Assembly (NCBI RefSeq): GCF_022965805.1
Contig: NC_133101.1
Span: 12,623,069 to 12,687,068 of the forward strand
Source of the DNA: Primulina eburnea
Lineage: Eukaryota; Streptophyta; Magnoliopsida; Lamiales; Gesneriaceae
Reading direction: 5' to 3'
Length of the DNA stretch: 64,000 bases
Shown here: positions 10,601 to 23,750 of the stretch, piece after piece
Layout of the letters: every line of letters begins with the position of its first letter
Numbering within the stretch: the first letter of the stretch is position 1
Notes under the pieces: generated by a model
Database searches by the model: none
What the model was told of the DNA's origin: nothing
Seen by the model: the letters and a program-made list of their open reading frames with translations, nothing else
Position numbers and translations under genes: made by a program

Positions 10601-12970
10601 GTTTATAGAGTGAAGATTTGGCAGGTGAATATTAAGGAACTGCTGAAGTCATCTGAAACTGTTCATGCTTCATTTTCTTTGCTGAGGGAGGTCAGCATAT
10701 CCTGCTAAAAGTCTGCTACTTATCCTTTCAAAATTTAGACCAGCTACTTTGATTATATCTTATTTTGGAACTTGTGATTGCTCGTGTAATTAGGTTATTA
10801 CTGTTGATTCAACACCTGTCTCCATACTTTCATTTACTGCCCCGTGCAAACACCACTAAATTTTTTCCTGGCTATTGGTAAAGGAAACAGATCATTTGAA
10901 GTGTGGACCATGAATATGACCAGCCATGAATTTGAAATAATTGGCTGTTATAGTGCGCATGACCACATTGTAAGTTCTCAACACCTTTTTTGGCATATGG
11001 AATAGCATATGATTTATCTTGTAAAATAACAATCAGGTCACTGGTTTAGCTTGGGCTTTTGATGGACTCTGCTTGTACAGCTGCAGCCAGGTAATAAATA
11101 TTGAAGGAAGTGTTTTGTTGATATCAATATGAATTTTAGTATTAAGGGAGTGTTAGTTCAACAGATATTAAAAATTAAAAAATGCATGTTAATTGCTTTT
11201 GTTATCAAGTAATGCCTCAAGCAGAAAGCCTTGAGGTTGAAAAGCTTGGTAGCCCTCCAGAGTATTTGATCAGTTCATTGATTACAGGACAACTCTATGA
11301 AAGCGTGGAATTTAGTTGGGAAAGCACTAAGGGAAATACACATTCCTTCAAATACTCCTGGTTTGAATAGCTCCCCAGATGTATGCATTAATTTTTCATG
11401 TTTACTTCTGTTTTAAATTTGCATATTTGTTTCCAATAGACTCTAGATTTTCTCTGCAGGTTCCATATGTATATGATTCTTGCTTTGGTCTGGCAGTATC
11501 TCATGGGAGCTTGGCAATTGCTGTGGTATCATATTCCATCCGTCAATTCTCTTATAGTTGGAATGTCCATGAACTTATCCTGAGTATCGTACTAGTTTTT
11601 CTCTCTTATCAAATTTTAAGTCAAAATAAAAAACTCACTCGATGTAGCGATTCAAGATTTGAAGAAAAAACTGAATTCTATTCATAGCATTTTGAGAAAA
11701 CTCTTAGATAACATACCATCCAAAAAATTGATTTTTTACTTCTCTCATATTATGTTTCAGATGAGATTGGTCAATATCTTGCTTCTTGCCCTTCACAAAA
11801 ATAAAGAAAATTTACTGAAAATAAAAATAAAGAGGAAAATAGAAAGATCGAAATTTCATCTCTCCGGAACAGTAGTCATATAATAATACCTAGGAAAAGG
11901 AGCTTAGTTGACTGAAATGACTCTAAGCAATGGAATCTCTTGATCCTTTTCTTGCACTTGGTCACCTTTTACCTTATGCTGAATAGATGTCATTGATACC
12001 CCTGTACTTAAATATAGTTCTAAGAAGTTTGGTGTCTGTTATTTGCAGGCTCGAAGATTTGATTCTGATTTATTAAATCCCATGTACCAGGAAAGGTGAA
12101 CTTTAAAAATTATATTTTCTGGTAACAAATTATTAAATAGCAACTGCCATGTGGATAGATGCTTGCAACAAACAAACCCCACAATTCTTTAAAAGAAAAT
12201 TTTGATGATTTAGTCAAAAGCTGAATGGAAGCAATAAGAACTAACCGTTCAAACAGTTACCTATGTTTGATTGACCAATAAATGTTATTGTAATTTTACA
12301 GAACTCAGAAAGCTGCTATCGAGTTCCTTTGGATTGGAGGGCAGCAATTGGACACTTCCTCCAATATATGTTTTGATATTGATTTCAGATCATTTCCTGG
12401 TTTCCCTGAGGTAGAATTAATTTGGTGGGAAAAAAAACATATTTTGGTCTCTGAGTATGTGTGGGAGTTTCAGTGGGCTTCTGAACATTTGGGATATTGT
12501 GGCAGCCCTCGTGTCTTTCAAACAGTCGATACCAAACTATGTAGAGTATATTCTGCAGAAATGGTTGACATCTTATTTTGGATCCAATTTTGGCATTTGT
12601 ACTACGTTCTTGTCTACGGCATTTAAAATTTTGCCCACTTTTTCAACCCGTAAGTTGCACCTCATCAATGTAATCATCAGACATGTTGTGCTTAATAATG
12701 ATGAGGTGAGCGAGAGTAGAAAACAACAAGACTTGGAAAGATTCAGTAGTGCCATAGAGGAATAGACAAATGTATGGAAGGAGTTGCAGTTGTGCTGTGA
12801 AAATGAACTACGGAGAAGACTTGTTGGTTTATATTTTTCTGCCACTTTAGATCTTCTGTCAGATGTGCCAACAAATTTTTGCGATGTTGACTGTTGGCGT
12901 CCTGATGAATGGCCACAACTGGAGCACTATATCTCACTTCATGAGAAAATTGTCGAGGATGATTTAAAAA
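7675..12970 (+). pseudogene. TFIIIC 90-kDa-like WD40/zinc-finger protein, copy 1 (3'-truncated)
   Basis: Fourteen exons can be placed: 7675-7791, 8445-8535, 8731-8839, 8936-9020, 9488-9574, 9715-9816, 9987-10441, 10609-10690, 10794-10969, 11037-11090, 11288-11380, 11460-11525, 12049-12095 and 12302 to about 12970. All have GT-AG borders and compatible phases. The encoded protein starts MSSRFQAAVLVSAPCYPNA and resembles the plant WD40 protein encoded by AT3G49400, which has a TFIIIC-delta N-terminal domain and a TFIIIC-type zinc finger; the family recruits RNA polymerase III. Lesions: Trp-to-TGA at 9012-9014 in exon 4, a 1-nt deletion in exon 9 near 10842, one extra A in the run at 12430-12437, and TAG at 12763-12765. 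A deletion at about 12970 removes the end of exon 14 and all of exon 15, so the zinc-finger exon is missing. Confidence 0.85.
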
Positions 12971-13352
12971 TGCTAAAAAATCAATTTTTTATAGTTAATT
13001 GTAATAGAATGTCATTATTGTAAAGCTTAGTTTATGTGTTTAGTTAAGAAAATTATCTTTATCTTATTGATTTTATATTGAAAATTGTGACATTGAAACA
13101 AAAAATATTGATCTTACATTGAAAATTGTTAAGTTGAACCAAAAATTTACTAACATTAAAAAGAATGCTGCTATTATGTCGAAAAAGTTAATATATTCAG
13201 CGTCGCATCAGCAATTTAACCAAAATAATCGAACACTGGTAGTTAGTGTACAATGACCAAAATTTAACCTGTTAATAAACTAAAATTCAAAATAAACAAT
13301 ATTGGCTGATTAAAAAAGTTATTTTCCATAAATTTAAACACCAACGCCTACT
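12971..13352 (+). other. 3' flank of copy 1 after deletion junction
   Basis: Sequence from AATGCTAAAAAATC onward matches 1743-2128 and 37208-37599. About 1.35 kb present between these points in copy 2 is absent here. Nothing coding is seen. Confidence 0.7.
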
Positions 13353-13582
13353 TAGAGATGACAATTTTTCCCACGGATTTGGAGACCCACGGGGAAAACT
13401 CGAAACGGGGATCGGGGCGGGGAATCCCTGTACCCACGCCGTGTTGCCCCATTAATATTATTGAAATGGGAACCGAACCCGAACTCGAAAAAACGAAGAT
13501 CGTGACAGGTATAGGGGTAGGGGTGTAATTCGAAGACTAGGATGGAGATAACAAACCCAAATCCACCCCATTGTCATCCCTC
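13353..13582. mobile_element. hAT-like MITE, copy beside gene copy 1
   Basis: It is the same element as at 2129-2352. The left target duplication reads CGCCTACT (one change). The right duplication is cut after CAC by the inverted LTR-A insertion at 13586. Confidence 0.75.
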
Positions 13583-14552
13583 CACTGTAAAGGCCCGTAT
13601 TTCGTATTCATAATTTTTGCGGAATTATTAAAATTTTCTAAATAAATAAATAACTTGCCTCATTTATAAAATAAACATGTAAATAATTTAAACTTTTAAA
13701 ATAACAGCGGAAGTCAACATTGTATTTCAAACAACAATTTAAAAATAATCCAACATATTAAAATCGAATTTGAACGATAAAAGGTGCATAAACTAAAACA
13801 TTAGGTCCTCGGGTTTACTACTGTTGCCCCAAGATAACTCACTGGTCTCTGCCCGCAGTCTCGACCTCATCAATACCTACAACAATCAAGTCTAGTGAGT
13901 CTAAAGACTCAACATGTATATATCGTGAATAACAAATAAATATATCATAAAATCGCATGCAACGTAAAAATATGGTATCGTAAAGCACATGGTGAAGATC
14001 GTGTCATGAATAATTATAACTACGTGCATATCTGAAAATCATACGTAAAAGCTTTGCTCAATAGAGCTCTGTCATATCATATCATAATTTTCTGGTAGAT
14101 ATAATGTTTCTAAGCAAGTTGCCCATAACATAACGTGAGCGCCTGATCAGACTAAACCACAGTATACTGGGCGGTAGAGATCACCACAGCCCTTGGACTA
14201 GATGTTCGTACCCATACGTAATCATAAACCGGTCGTAAGTCACCGGGTGGAGAGGTACTCGGTTGCGCCTACCGACTTCCAAACCCATAAGCATAAGATG
14301 GCCACAAGACATATCGCATATATCTCAAAAATAAACATTTTATATTTTTATGCACGTAATATAATTAAAACCTTATTTTTACCGGATGAGTTGGATCGCT
14401 CTCAGGCTTGCTGCAACCTAATTCTAATATGTGACACATGCAAATATTCACATCTTGACCAAAACATAACAATAGAACCAAAAACGAGACGATTAGGATC
14501 AACAACTTGATTTTTAATCATGGCTTCGTATTAACCCGAACAACCATTAAAC

Positions 14553-16960
14553 TGTTGGGACATCGTATTCTCGCACCCAAGACGCAGCGGAAGTTTAAAA
14601 ATTTTTGCTTGGGCGTCGTGTGTTCAAAAAATCCATAGGGTGTTTAGAATAATACCTTTGCATTCTTAACGCTGGACTCCAAACTATTCCGGTTTTTAAG
14701 CGGAGATAGCCTTTTTTTAATCCCTACGAACGGCTCTTCAAATTTGATCGCCTAATTAGGTCCACGATCAAAGATTGTTTTCCTCGTTTGATTTGCACTA
14801 GAAAATCAAACGATTTGTGCATTGAGACTGCAACTTACGAATTTCCAAAATCCGGATATGAATCGGGAGGTAGTGGAAGAAAATCACATGGCCCAAATTT
14901 TCCCAAATCCTACATTGAAAAATATGGCTGAGAGTTTGGTCTATCAAGGATGGGAAGATCTTGATAATTGATTCTTAATCAAATATTATGGATTCTTATT
15001 CCATAAATAAGCAAATCCAATTTGCTTTTGACCAAATTTTCTTTCCAAAACTCCATGAGGTGGACGTGACTTTCTTGTCAAGGAAGGGAGAGATTTTTCT
15101 TTATTTTGTGTGCCAAAACTTTCATTAACAATTAATGAACCCTAATAGTGTATTTATAGAGTAAGACTCCTAATCTAATTAGGAGTCCCTCTCCGACAAG
15201 GACTCTATCAATTTCATTATATTTAAATTCTCATATTATTAATATATAATTTATTTATTAACTTTTAATAATACATTATATAATAATATCACATACACAT
15301 ATTTTATATCACCATATAAAATATAAACATGTATATGTATATTAAATTAAATAACCATCATTTAATTTATAAACTAACTACTTAGTTAATTTAATTCTAG
15401 ACTCCTCTAGAATATTTATGGGAATTTATTCATGTTAGTAGTCACCACTATTAGCACAATCATTTAATTAGTAAATTCCAAATTCACTAAAAAAAATGAT
15501 TCCGAACTCATTATAACAACGATCGACGATCCGAAAGCGCTGATGTACCAAGGCTACAAATCTTGTTCATATAATGAAAATCGAAAATTTCGAAGGTCAA
15601 AATTTTCATTTACCAAATTTGGAACTTACCATATATGGCAGTTACCATATTTGGCAGCTGCCAGTTTTAGTGAACTCCTTCACAAAACAGGCAGTTCCAC
15701 TCTCCTTCCTTATTTAGCAATCATGCTAACTTCCACATCTTCCATCCTATGAAAACAGCTCATAAACTCCTTTATAAGCTTCTTGTTTGATCCCCATCAA
15801 ACTATAGTCGCCAAATTCCAACTCCTTGAAATTTGACTATCTCAACGGGAACACATAATCTGATACTTGTGTGACCCTCAATGGTTCAGGGATACAGCTA
15901 GCCGTGGGTTCACATCTCCATGTAATTCAGAATAACAATTATTCATATTCGGGTTTACCCTAGTTAACCCCATTCTTTTCATCAACTCCTTGATCAAGAA
16001 TGTCAGAAATCATTTCTGATTGCATCCATCGGATCATGGTAAGAGCGTCTAGTAGCATCGCCCCATGATCCCCTAGGTATCACTGATAGTACCTGCAAGA
16101 ACCTTTAGTCATGGTTAACGTACAGTACGGTCCCTTCAACACATATATCCCGATCGAATCTGCAACCATTGGTGAATCGAGAGTTGCACATGAATTCGAT
16201 AACGATGCGATTTATCTTTGAGTATTAATAGTGGCATGGTATGTGCAACTAGGAAAACTCCTTTCTCTAAAGCACATTTCTTGCTCTGGCCAGAGACTCC
16301 TTGTACTATTAACTCATCAGAACACATATGATCTCTTCCCTCGTAGGCGAACGGTGAATCCCCGACTACAATGCATTTGCTCCTACGTATTTCGAAACTA
16401 CACCCAACCTCGCCACCAGATGACCCTCGATGGAGTCGGTAAACGGATCAAAGTGCATGCTAGTACGTATAGCCTCTACATTGTCTCGGGTCAAAGGACT
16501 AATGGTGTACAACCATAACTGTGGACTATTCCACTCGATAAGTGGGAACCACTTGGATAGTCCGAGGGAGGGTTGTTCAGTGCATCATCATATGATCACC
16601 CATCTGTGTGAATGGACATCTCCATGTCCTTGCCAATGAAACATGGCGTTTACACCACAGATTCTAGTCTCAAGCTCGAGCGACCTTTATCCTTGTTTTT
16701 GGCAGCTGATTCGACTAGGAACCTGTTTAGAATATACGGTACACTTCCTAATGAGTTTCATAATCTTACTTTGAGTCGCAGACCTCATGGTGCCTATTGT
16801 ATATTCAAGGACTTTATCTATGCAGCTTGCATGGGTATACAGATAAAGTATAATGCCATAATCGAATGAAATCGTAAAATATTATTAAAATAAAGATTGT
16901 TTACATTAGAGTCAATAAAGCCCAAGCCACAAGTTGGCTTTCCGGGCACCTACTCTAACA
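14553..16960 (-). mobile_element. Ty1/copia-type solo LTR, 2408 bp, inserted in LTR-A
   Basis: It starts TGTTGGGACATC and ends CACCTACTCTAACA, so both ends carry TGTT/AACA. A perfect 5-bp target duplication TAAAC lies at 14548-14552 and 16961-16965. Read on the minus strand it begins TGTTAGAGTAGGTGCCC, the form of long-LTR copia elements of the SIRE/Maximus type; the lineage assignment is tentative because no coding region is left. No gene within. Confidence 0.82.
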
Positions 16961-18360
16961 TAAACCGACGTTTAACCATGATTAAAAATACCCCTAATAT
17001 ACTGAAAAACATGCATAAGAATTGCAAAACACGAAAATAGGTGAACGGAATCCAAAAACATAAAACACTCTTTCGAGAGTCATTTTGGCACCTTTCACCG
17101 TAAATTCTCGTATGACCTTTAAACTCGACCAAATCACAAACGGCCAAAAACATGACCTTCCTAACTCATTGAGGTACTGTCCAGTCCAAGGCCATGGGCT
17201 AAAAGCCAACCAAGAACCCAAACATGACCTCTGAAACGAAACGGAACTTGCTGTCAAAAAAACAAAAATTGCCGTAGTAGCTGCTGTGCGTATTTGGTGT
17301 ACAAATCTGAAACAAATGGCCGTTGGCTTGAACCACCGACCAACGAATCTTACCAACATCCTAAGGCATGGCTTGGACCATGTTTAAGGGCTAAAAGCCA
17401 ACCACAATCCAAGCAAACACCTAAGACAATTACAGTACCAAACCGAGAATGCAACTTTCTGTGTAGTGTGATGTATTGACATGGTTTACTGTCTTGGGTC
17501 GTTCCAATGGCCATTTGATTGACCATGGCTCGATCTAGAAATGATATAGTGTTGTGTGAACCATGGATATGGGCTAGAGGCCAGCCACAGCCCATCCCAA
17601 CACCTCAAAACCGAAGTCACTCACACAAAAATCAGATTTTGAAAAACTGAAGAGCACTTGTCATGTTTCTGTAAAAATCTGAGGGATCCATGAAGCAATC
17701 TTTGAAAAGATGATTTAGTCACATCCTATACATGATAAGTAAGGGTTCTAACCATGGCTATTGTCCCTAGGACAGCCAAGATTCGAACACACCCTTTACC
17801 ATCCAATGACAGAAAACGTGTACAAAATCTGTACCCATGGAATTGTTGCTGTCATCTCTCGGTTTATGCGTGTATGGGCTTGAACCATTGAACTAAAAAC
17901 ACCCTAACACATTCTAATTCATGCCTCGTAGCAGCCATGTGAGCCTGGAACCGAGCAACATCCTGAAATCAATAAAACTCAGCAAACCCGTGAGCCACAA
18001 AGATGAAGCCAAAAAAAATCTGTACCGAAACTTGTGTGTAGTTGCTGTCAAAATTTCGTTTTTACCTCATGAACCCTGAACATATAATGCTTAAAAATAT
18101 TTATAGAACTTGATTGAAGAGCAAAGAAACAACATATACATGCCTGGAATTTGTTTTGACAAAAACAAATCAATACGACGAACACGAGCGGCGGAGTCGG
18201 TGTTGGATTTCCTTTCTTATTTCTGTGCTGTTTTCACGATTTCAAAAACTGGTTCTTTCTGATATTTCGAATGTAAGGGTGGGGGAAGGCTAGGTAGGGA
18301 AGGTAATGATATAAGAGGTGTTAAATAAGTCTTGAATTGCATTTAGTTGAGAGTTACAAG

Positions 18361-21300
18361 CAGGGGCGGATCTAGGATTTTTACTCTGTGGGGGCAGCTT
18401 CAAAATACAGACAAAATATTAAAAGAAGAAAGACAAAAATTCCATCAGTCATTTTCAACTAAACATAAATAGTACGTTTTTAACAAGAAAATTCCTAACT
18501 AAAAGGAATTCGACGTTCCTTAAAATTTTCAAAGTCTTCAATAATAGTATCTATACAAATATTTTTAGCAATTTCTCTTTCAATAAATATCATCAATACA
18601 TCCGAGAGAAAATAATCCTCCATTTTGCTTCGAAGCCTAGTTTTGACGATATTCATAGCTGAGAATGACCGTTCTGTAGTAGCGGTAGAAACTGAAAGAG
18701 TCAACACAAGCACGATCACTCTAAAAACAAGGTCATATGTAGCAGTTTTTTTATTCTTCACCAACCATTGACACAACTCGGAAATGGTTGAAAGACTTTT
18801 GTAGTGTGACCCTTTGACTACATTATGCTCATAGTGCTTCAACTGCATCTCTAACCGTTCTTTTTCTTCACTAGTAAAATCTTGTGGATAAAACTTTTCA
18901 AACAGTTTGCATATATCCATATATCTCAATGAATCACTTGCATTTTGAGGATTTAAAGCAGAACTAAGCATGAGTAACTCCATCGCATCTTCACAAAAAC
19001 GAACATTAATTTCTTGCAGTTGTGAATCTATAGTGGCATAAAAAAAGTTTAGCCTGTAATGATGCACAATGGTGAAATTGCCTTGATGAAGACGGGCTCG
19101 ACCTCGCCTATCAACATACTGAGAACTAAAATCAGGAACATCAATATTACGAGCCACACAAAAAGACTTCACTTTTTCAAGCAAATCATCCCATTTTTCA
19201 TCCCTTAGCTCTTGAATTAATGTTTTTGTAGATGAAACTAGCTCCATTGCATTCAAAATATCTCGAGACTTACTTTGCAATGTCTGACAAAGCACATCTG
19301 TGATCTCCATAATCTCATTCATTAGATGCAATATGAATACAAAATCAAATGAATTCAATTCATCATAAACAGACGTTGCTTCTGCTCTTTGGGAAGGAAG
19401 TCCATCTTCCATAACTTTGAGCAATACAGTACATGCTGCACTAAACATCTTGATCAAGTTCGATAATGATCTAAAATGAGAACTCCAACGCGTATCAGCT
19501 GCTCGTTGTAAATTACATATCTGATTAAGTCCGCGCCCTGTCTCGAGTTCATTAATAGAAATCAAATAAGCAATGTCATCTGCGTGAGCTTCTTTCAATT
19601 CATCATTACGCTTGCACGAAGCACCAACCATATTAACTATGAAAGTTAATTTATCAAAAAACTGATGAATGGGAGTTACATTTTTTGCTGCCGCAACAAG
19701 AGCCAACTACAATAGATGGGCAAAGCAATGAACATAATAAGCACTCTTACAATATTTCAGAATCAAAGCTTGCAATCCATTGAACTCACCTCTCATATTG
19801 CTAGCATCATCGTAACCTTGACCTCTAATATTTTGGACATCCAAATTGTAATGACTCAAATAAGAATTATAGCATTCTTTAATTTCAAAGCTGTCGTATC
19901 TGACACATGAACAAGCCCAAAAAAACGTTCTTGTATGCATCCATTTTTGTCCACGAACCTCAACACTATAGACATTTGTTCTCTTTTTGACTCATCACGG
20001 GCTTCATCGATGACTATGCAATACTTGCTGTCTGCAATTTCTTCACGAATTAAATTTTTCACTCTCACTAAGAACATGTGAAGTATTTGCTTTTGAATAT
20101 CATCACATGTATACTTGTCATTTTTCGGAGCTTTATGTATTGCATCTGAAAGCTCATCGTTATACAAGGCCACCACATCGAGAAATTCAAGAAAGTTTCC
20201 ACGATTAGATGAATTAGAGCTCTCATCATGACCTTTGAAAGGAACTCCCTGAAGTGCAAGCAACCGAACTACATGTATACCAACTTTCAATCGAAGGCGA
20301 TTCCTTGCAACTGCTTCTGAGCTAATTTTGTTGAAAAATATTGGTATATGTTGAGGTTGGTTCATTAAATCCTCACATGCTTTTTCAGCCATATGATGAG
20401 GTGAAGATACATTATCTTTCCCAATATGACATTGGAAAGAACATGTTTTTCCACTTCGAGCCTTCTTCCAATTATCAAATCCAACAACAGTAAATGCAGT
20501 TTGCTTAAGACATCCTGATGGCTTGTTAAAGATAAAGCAAGGAAAACAGAAAGCTTTATCTTTTACTGAAGAATACTCCAACCAAGTAAAAAGCTCATAC
20601 CAGGATGATTGAAACCTGCGGGGATGAAGATTGTTTTTATTTAGTGGATATTCCGAAAGTATAGGATGATATGCTTTCAGATTTAGATAAGCCCGACGAA
20701 TTTCTTCTTGCTCGTGGGAGAGTATTCCCATATTTGTCGACGTAATCCTGGATCACGCTATAAGAAGTTAAGATCAACCCCTGCACTTTCAACCTTTCTT
20801 AACTTTTGAGAATGAACCTCTGGTGAAGGATTATCATCTGATGGTATAGATGAGGCTGTAGAAATGGGAGGATCTAGTTGATTAGATCTCTTCCTCTGAA
20901 AGAATTTATCAATTGTAACAGATTTTCTCATTTATGAATAAAATCTCATTTTGTGTTCATGAATAAATTATATTTCATGAACACAAAAGCTTAACATTCC
21001 CAAATTCACTTGTTAATTGTTATCCTTTCTAAAATATTTGCCAACATATACATCAAGTTTCGAAAATAATACAACAAATCAAAAAATTAATTGTGCTTAC
21101 CTTAAAACAGTAGAAATTAGAGGAAAATAGGAGATGAGTAAATTTTCTTCATAAACCTTACTTCTATGTGATAAAGAAGACGGCGCTCTACTGAGTCTCT
21201 TTTTTTTTCATCAGTTTTAATGATATATAAGCTTTTACAAAGAGATTCTCAATTCATTGATGGGCCTAATCCATTTCTTTAGTATTTTAATTTAAAGCCC

Positions 21301-21456
21301 ACTAAACATTTGATTAGTATTAAGATTAGGGGGGCCAACATAATTAATATAAACTAAAAAATTTTAAAGCCCACTAAACAATTACTATAAACTAAAAAAA
21401 TTAAAAATTTAGGGGGGACCGTGGCCCACATAGGCCCTTACATGAATCCGCCTCTG
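18361..21456 (-). mobile_element. hAT-superfamily DNA transposon, 3096 bp, complete ends
   Basis: Terminal inverted repeats are CAGGGGCGGATCTAG at the left and the complement of CAGAGGCGGATTCAT at the right. The perfect 8-bp target duplication GTTACAAG lies at 18353-18360 and 21457-21464. It encloses a transposase on the minus strand. It lies within the inverted LTR-A. Confidence 0.95.
18495..20931 (-). pseudogene. hAT transposase, ZMYM1-like (TTF/DUF4371/hAT dimerisation), inactivated
   Basis: The reading starts at an ATG whose complement is 20929-20931 (MRKSVTIDKFFQRKRS) and ends at 18495. In order it shows a basic N-terminus, a TTF-type zinc-finger region (DPGLR, RRAYL, CFPCFIF), a DUF4371/RNase H-like core (CIVIDEARD, RGQGYDDASNMRG, YYVHCFAH) and a C-terminal hAT dimerisation motif (TATTERSFSAMNIVKTRLRS). 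Four lesions are visible: TAG at 20758-20760, a frameshift near 20710-20725, a frameshift near 19855-19880, and TAG at 19707-19709. Elements with this protein are common in plants. Terminal repeats and target duplication are intact, so it could in principle have been mobilised in trans. Confidence 0.9.
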
Positions 21457-22486
21457 GTTACAAGTGAGAATTTGAATGGGAATTGAATTGTTTCTTCACC
21501 TTGCTGTAGCTGCTATTATTCTTTTATTCCAGCTACTAACTCACGAATCTAAGCTGCTATTTCTGATATTTTTCAAGGGTGAGAGTGTGGGTTTGCTAGA
21601 CAATGAAGGTGAGTGTTAAAAGGTGTCATTATATGCATTAAGGTAGGAGTTACAAGTGTAGGCTTTGAATGCAATTTGAAATGATTCTCATTCCTCTTGC
21701 TAGCCGATACATTTTCTCCTTCTTGTTGTCTATTCACGTTTATTTGCTAGCAATATGGGCTGAGGAGCTTCAAGAAGAATTATGGTGCATGTATTACCCA
21801 TAACTATGGAGGTTAAAAGTGAGAAATGATTACACTATGAAAACCATTTAGTGGTGACTTGAATGGTGTTTATTACATTTTTTTTTTGAATTGTCTTGAC
21901 CGAGAATCATTACTGATTTGCATGGTATATTTTTATTTAAACTTTGCATTTTAATTGTTTAAGATTTTAAATACCCATTATACATTTTAGTGAATTTACA
22001 CCTTAATTTAAAATGAACTCTTGCATGGCATTGCATGGTTTACAATTAAAGTATTTAAATGCTATATTTAATTTCATGAATATATTATACTTAGATTAAT
22101 TCATCCTCCATTTGTTTACATATTTTAATTTAAGCTTTAATTAAATATTGAACCTAATAGAATTTATTTACTAACTTGACTCCAATTAATTTAATAAATC
22201 CTAAAACATTATTTTTCTATAAATTAAATTATTCCTTAACTTAATTTAAAATTAGGAATATTTTTCTTATTATTAATCTTATTTCTAATCTCCAAACTCC
22301 GGTCCGACCTCGCGTATTTATCCTGAAAAGATAAAACTAAACATCTATTTTTTTAAAATAAATAATCATTATTTAAAATTATTTAAAACGACTTAAACAC
22401 TTCATATATTTAATTAAAAATTCATTCTTAATTTCAATAGTAACAATTATGCATGGCTTATACGTAATTTGATTTTCGGGTTCTAC

Positions 22487-23750
22487 TACACACTTTGTCA
22501 CACAAAACCCCTTGTGACACCTCTACTGCCACGTGTTGTGATTTGTGACTATGTACTTTAATGTTTTTACGAATCTATCAAAAGGAATCAACTTTTTCAC
22601 AAAACCCCTTGTGACAACTCCACTGCCACGTTTTGTGTTTGTGACTGTATAATTTAATGTTTATCCGAATCTATCAAAGAATCAACTTTTTCATCTTTAA
22701 ATGACTTTTTCACATTTCCCAACTGATTCATTCGTGTAAGCACACAAAATCTCCACACGCGTGCAAAATTATCTCAATGATTTAACTTTATCTTTACACT
22801 TAAACTAGCCGACATACACATGGTGTTTATTTAATATAATATATAAATAATTTAGCTCATAAATCATATGTATACTATATACTGATAATATATTTTTTTT
22901 CCAAATATTTACTTGCTTTATGATTTTTTTCTAAAAAAATATTTTTAAGACTTGATTCATTAATGATTTGCAACATTATTAGTTCAGGAAAAGGTAGACA
23001 AAAATTTGACAAAAGTTGAAATCATTCATAAATCCACGGAATGAAATCTTCATATCAATATATGATGGGGTAAAAGTAAAAAAAAACATTTGTTTTGTAC
23101 TTTTGTATGACAAGTCTTACACCTTAATTTCGTCGGAAAAAAAAAACGATTATCCAATTTTGATTAAAAAATAAGGTATACATTGGTCACTCTATTTCGA
23201 GACATATATGTGATGTTATAGGTCACGTTTCATTGGTATGTGCATAGAGATATTCAATCATACAGAGGTGTGATCATATGATGAGTCACTGGACAACCTT
23301 CCATCCGACTTTCCAATTTGTTATTATTTATCGAGTAGATTAGTTTGCAGTTAAGGTTTTATATCATTAGTATTTTGATCCGAGACAACATAGATGATCT
23401 ACGTACTAGTGCTAGACTTTGACTCATTTATCGACTCCACGAGGGTCATCAGATGGCGAGGTTCAGTATGGTATCGACATACATAGGAGCAGATGCAATG
23501 TGGTTGATGATATGTATAAGCTAAAAACCGTTTATAGGATCTGCTCGGATGGTATATTTTGTCGATTAATTTTCCGAAGACTGAATTATATATTCATTAA
23601 TAGGTTGTGTGAAGGCCACAAAAATTTATAAATACTACAGCCCAAGAACTCGAAATTTTGGGCACATCCAATAAGTTTGAACCCATTCAATGACTTGATG
23701 ACAACCTATAATGACAAATCTCAAAAATTAAGCCATGTCCATATTCATAT
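22487..23750. repeat. Duplicated spacer (copy of 2353-3623)
   Basis: It holds the same tandem ~100-bp duplication (about 22498-22695) and downstream sequence as 2353-3623 and 37830-39103. No supported gene. Confidence 0.6.

Larger units (their letters stand above)
13586..22486 (-). mobile_element. LTR-A solo LTR, inverted, split by two later insertions
   Basis: The left end TGTAAAGGCCCG and right end CGGGTTCTAC are the reverse complements of the LTR-A 3' and 5' ends. Reverse-strand matches to 30073-33096 run throughout, for example the GTTGAGTCTTTAGACTC segment seen inverted at 13899-13915. After removing the copia LTR and the hAT element, about 3.4 kb remains, close to one LTR, so this is a solo LTR. 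It sits inside the right target duplication of the MITE. The right junction lacks the expected duplication, consistent with a small deletion at a CTAC microhomology. Confidence 0.8.

Noticed and set aside
17294..17595. Several open frames on both strands at 16950-17600
   Set aside because: They are chance frames in the inverted LTR-A interior repeat. They do not correspond to retrotransposon proteins.
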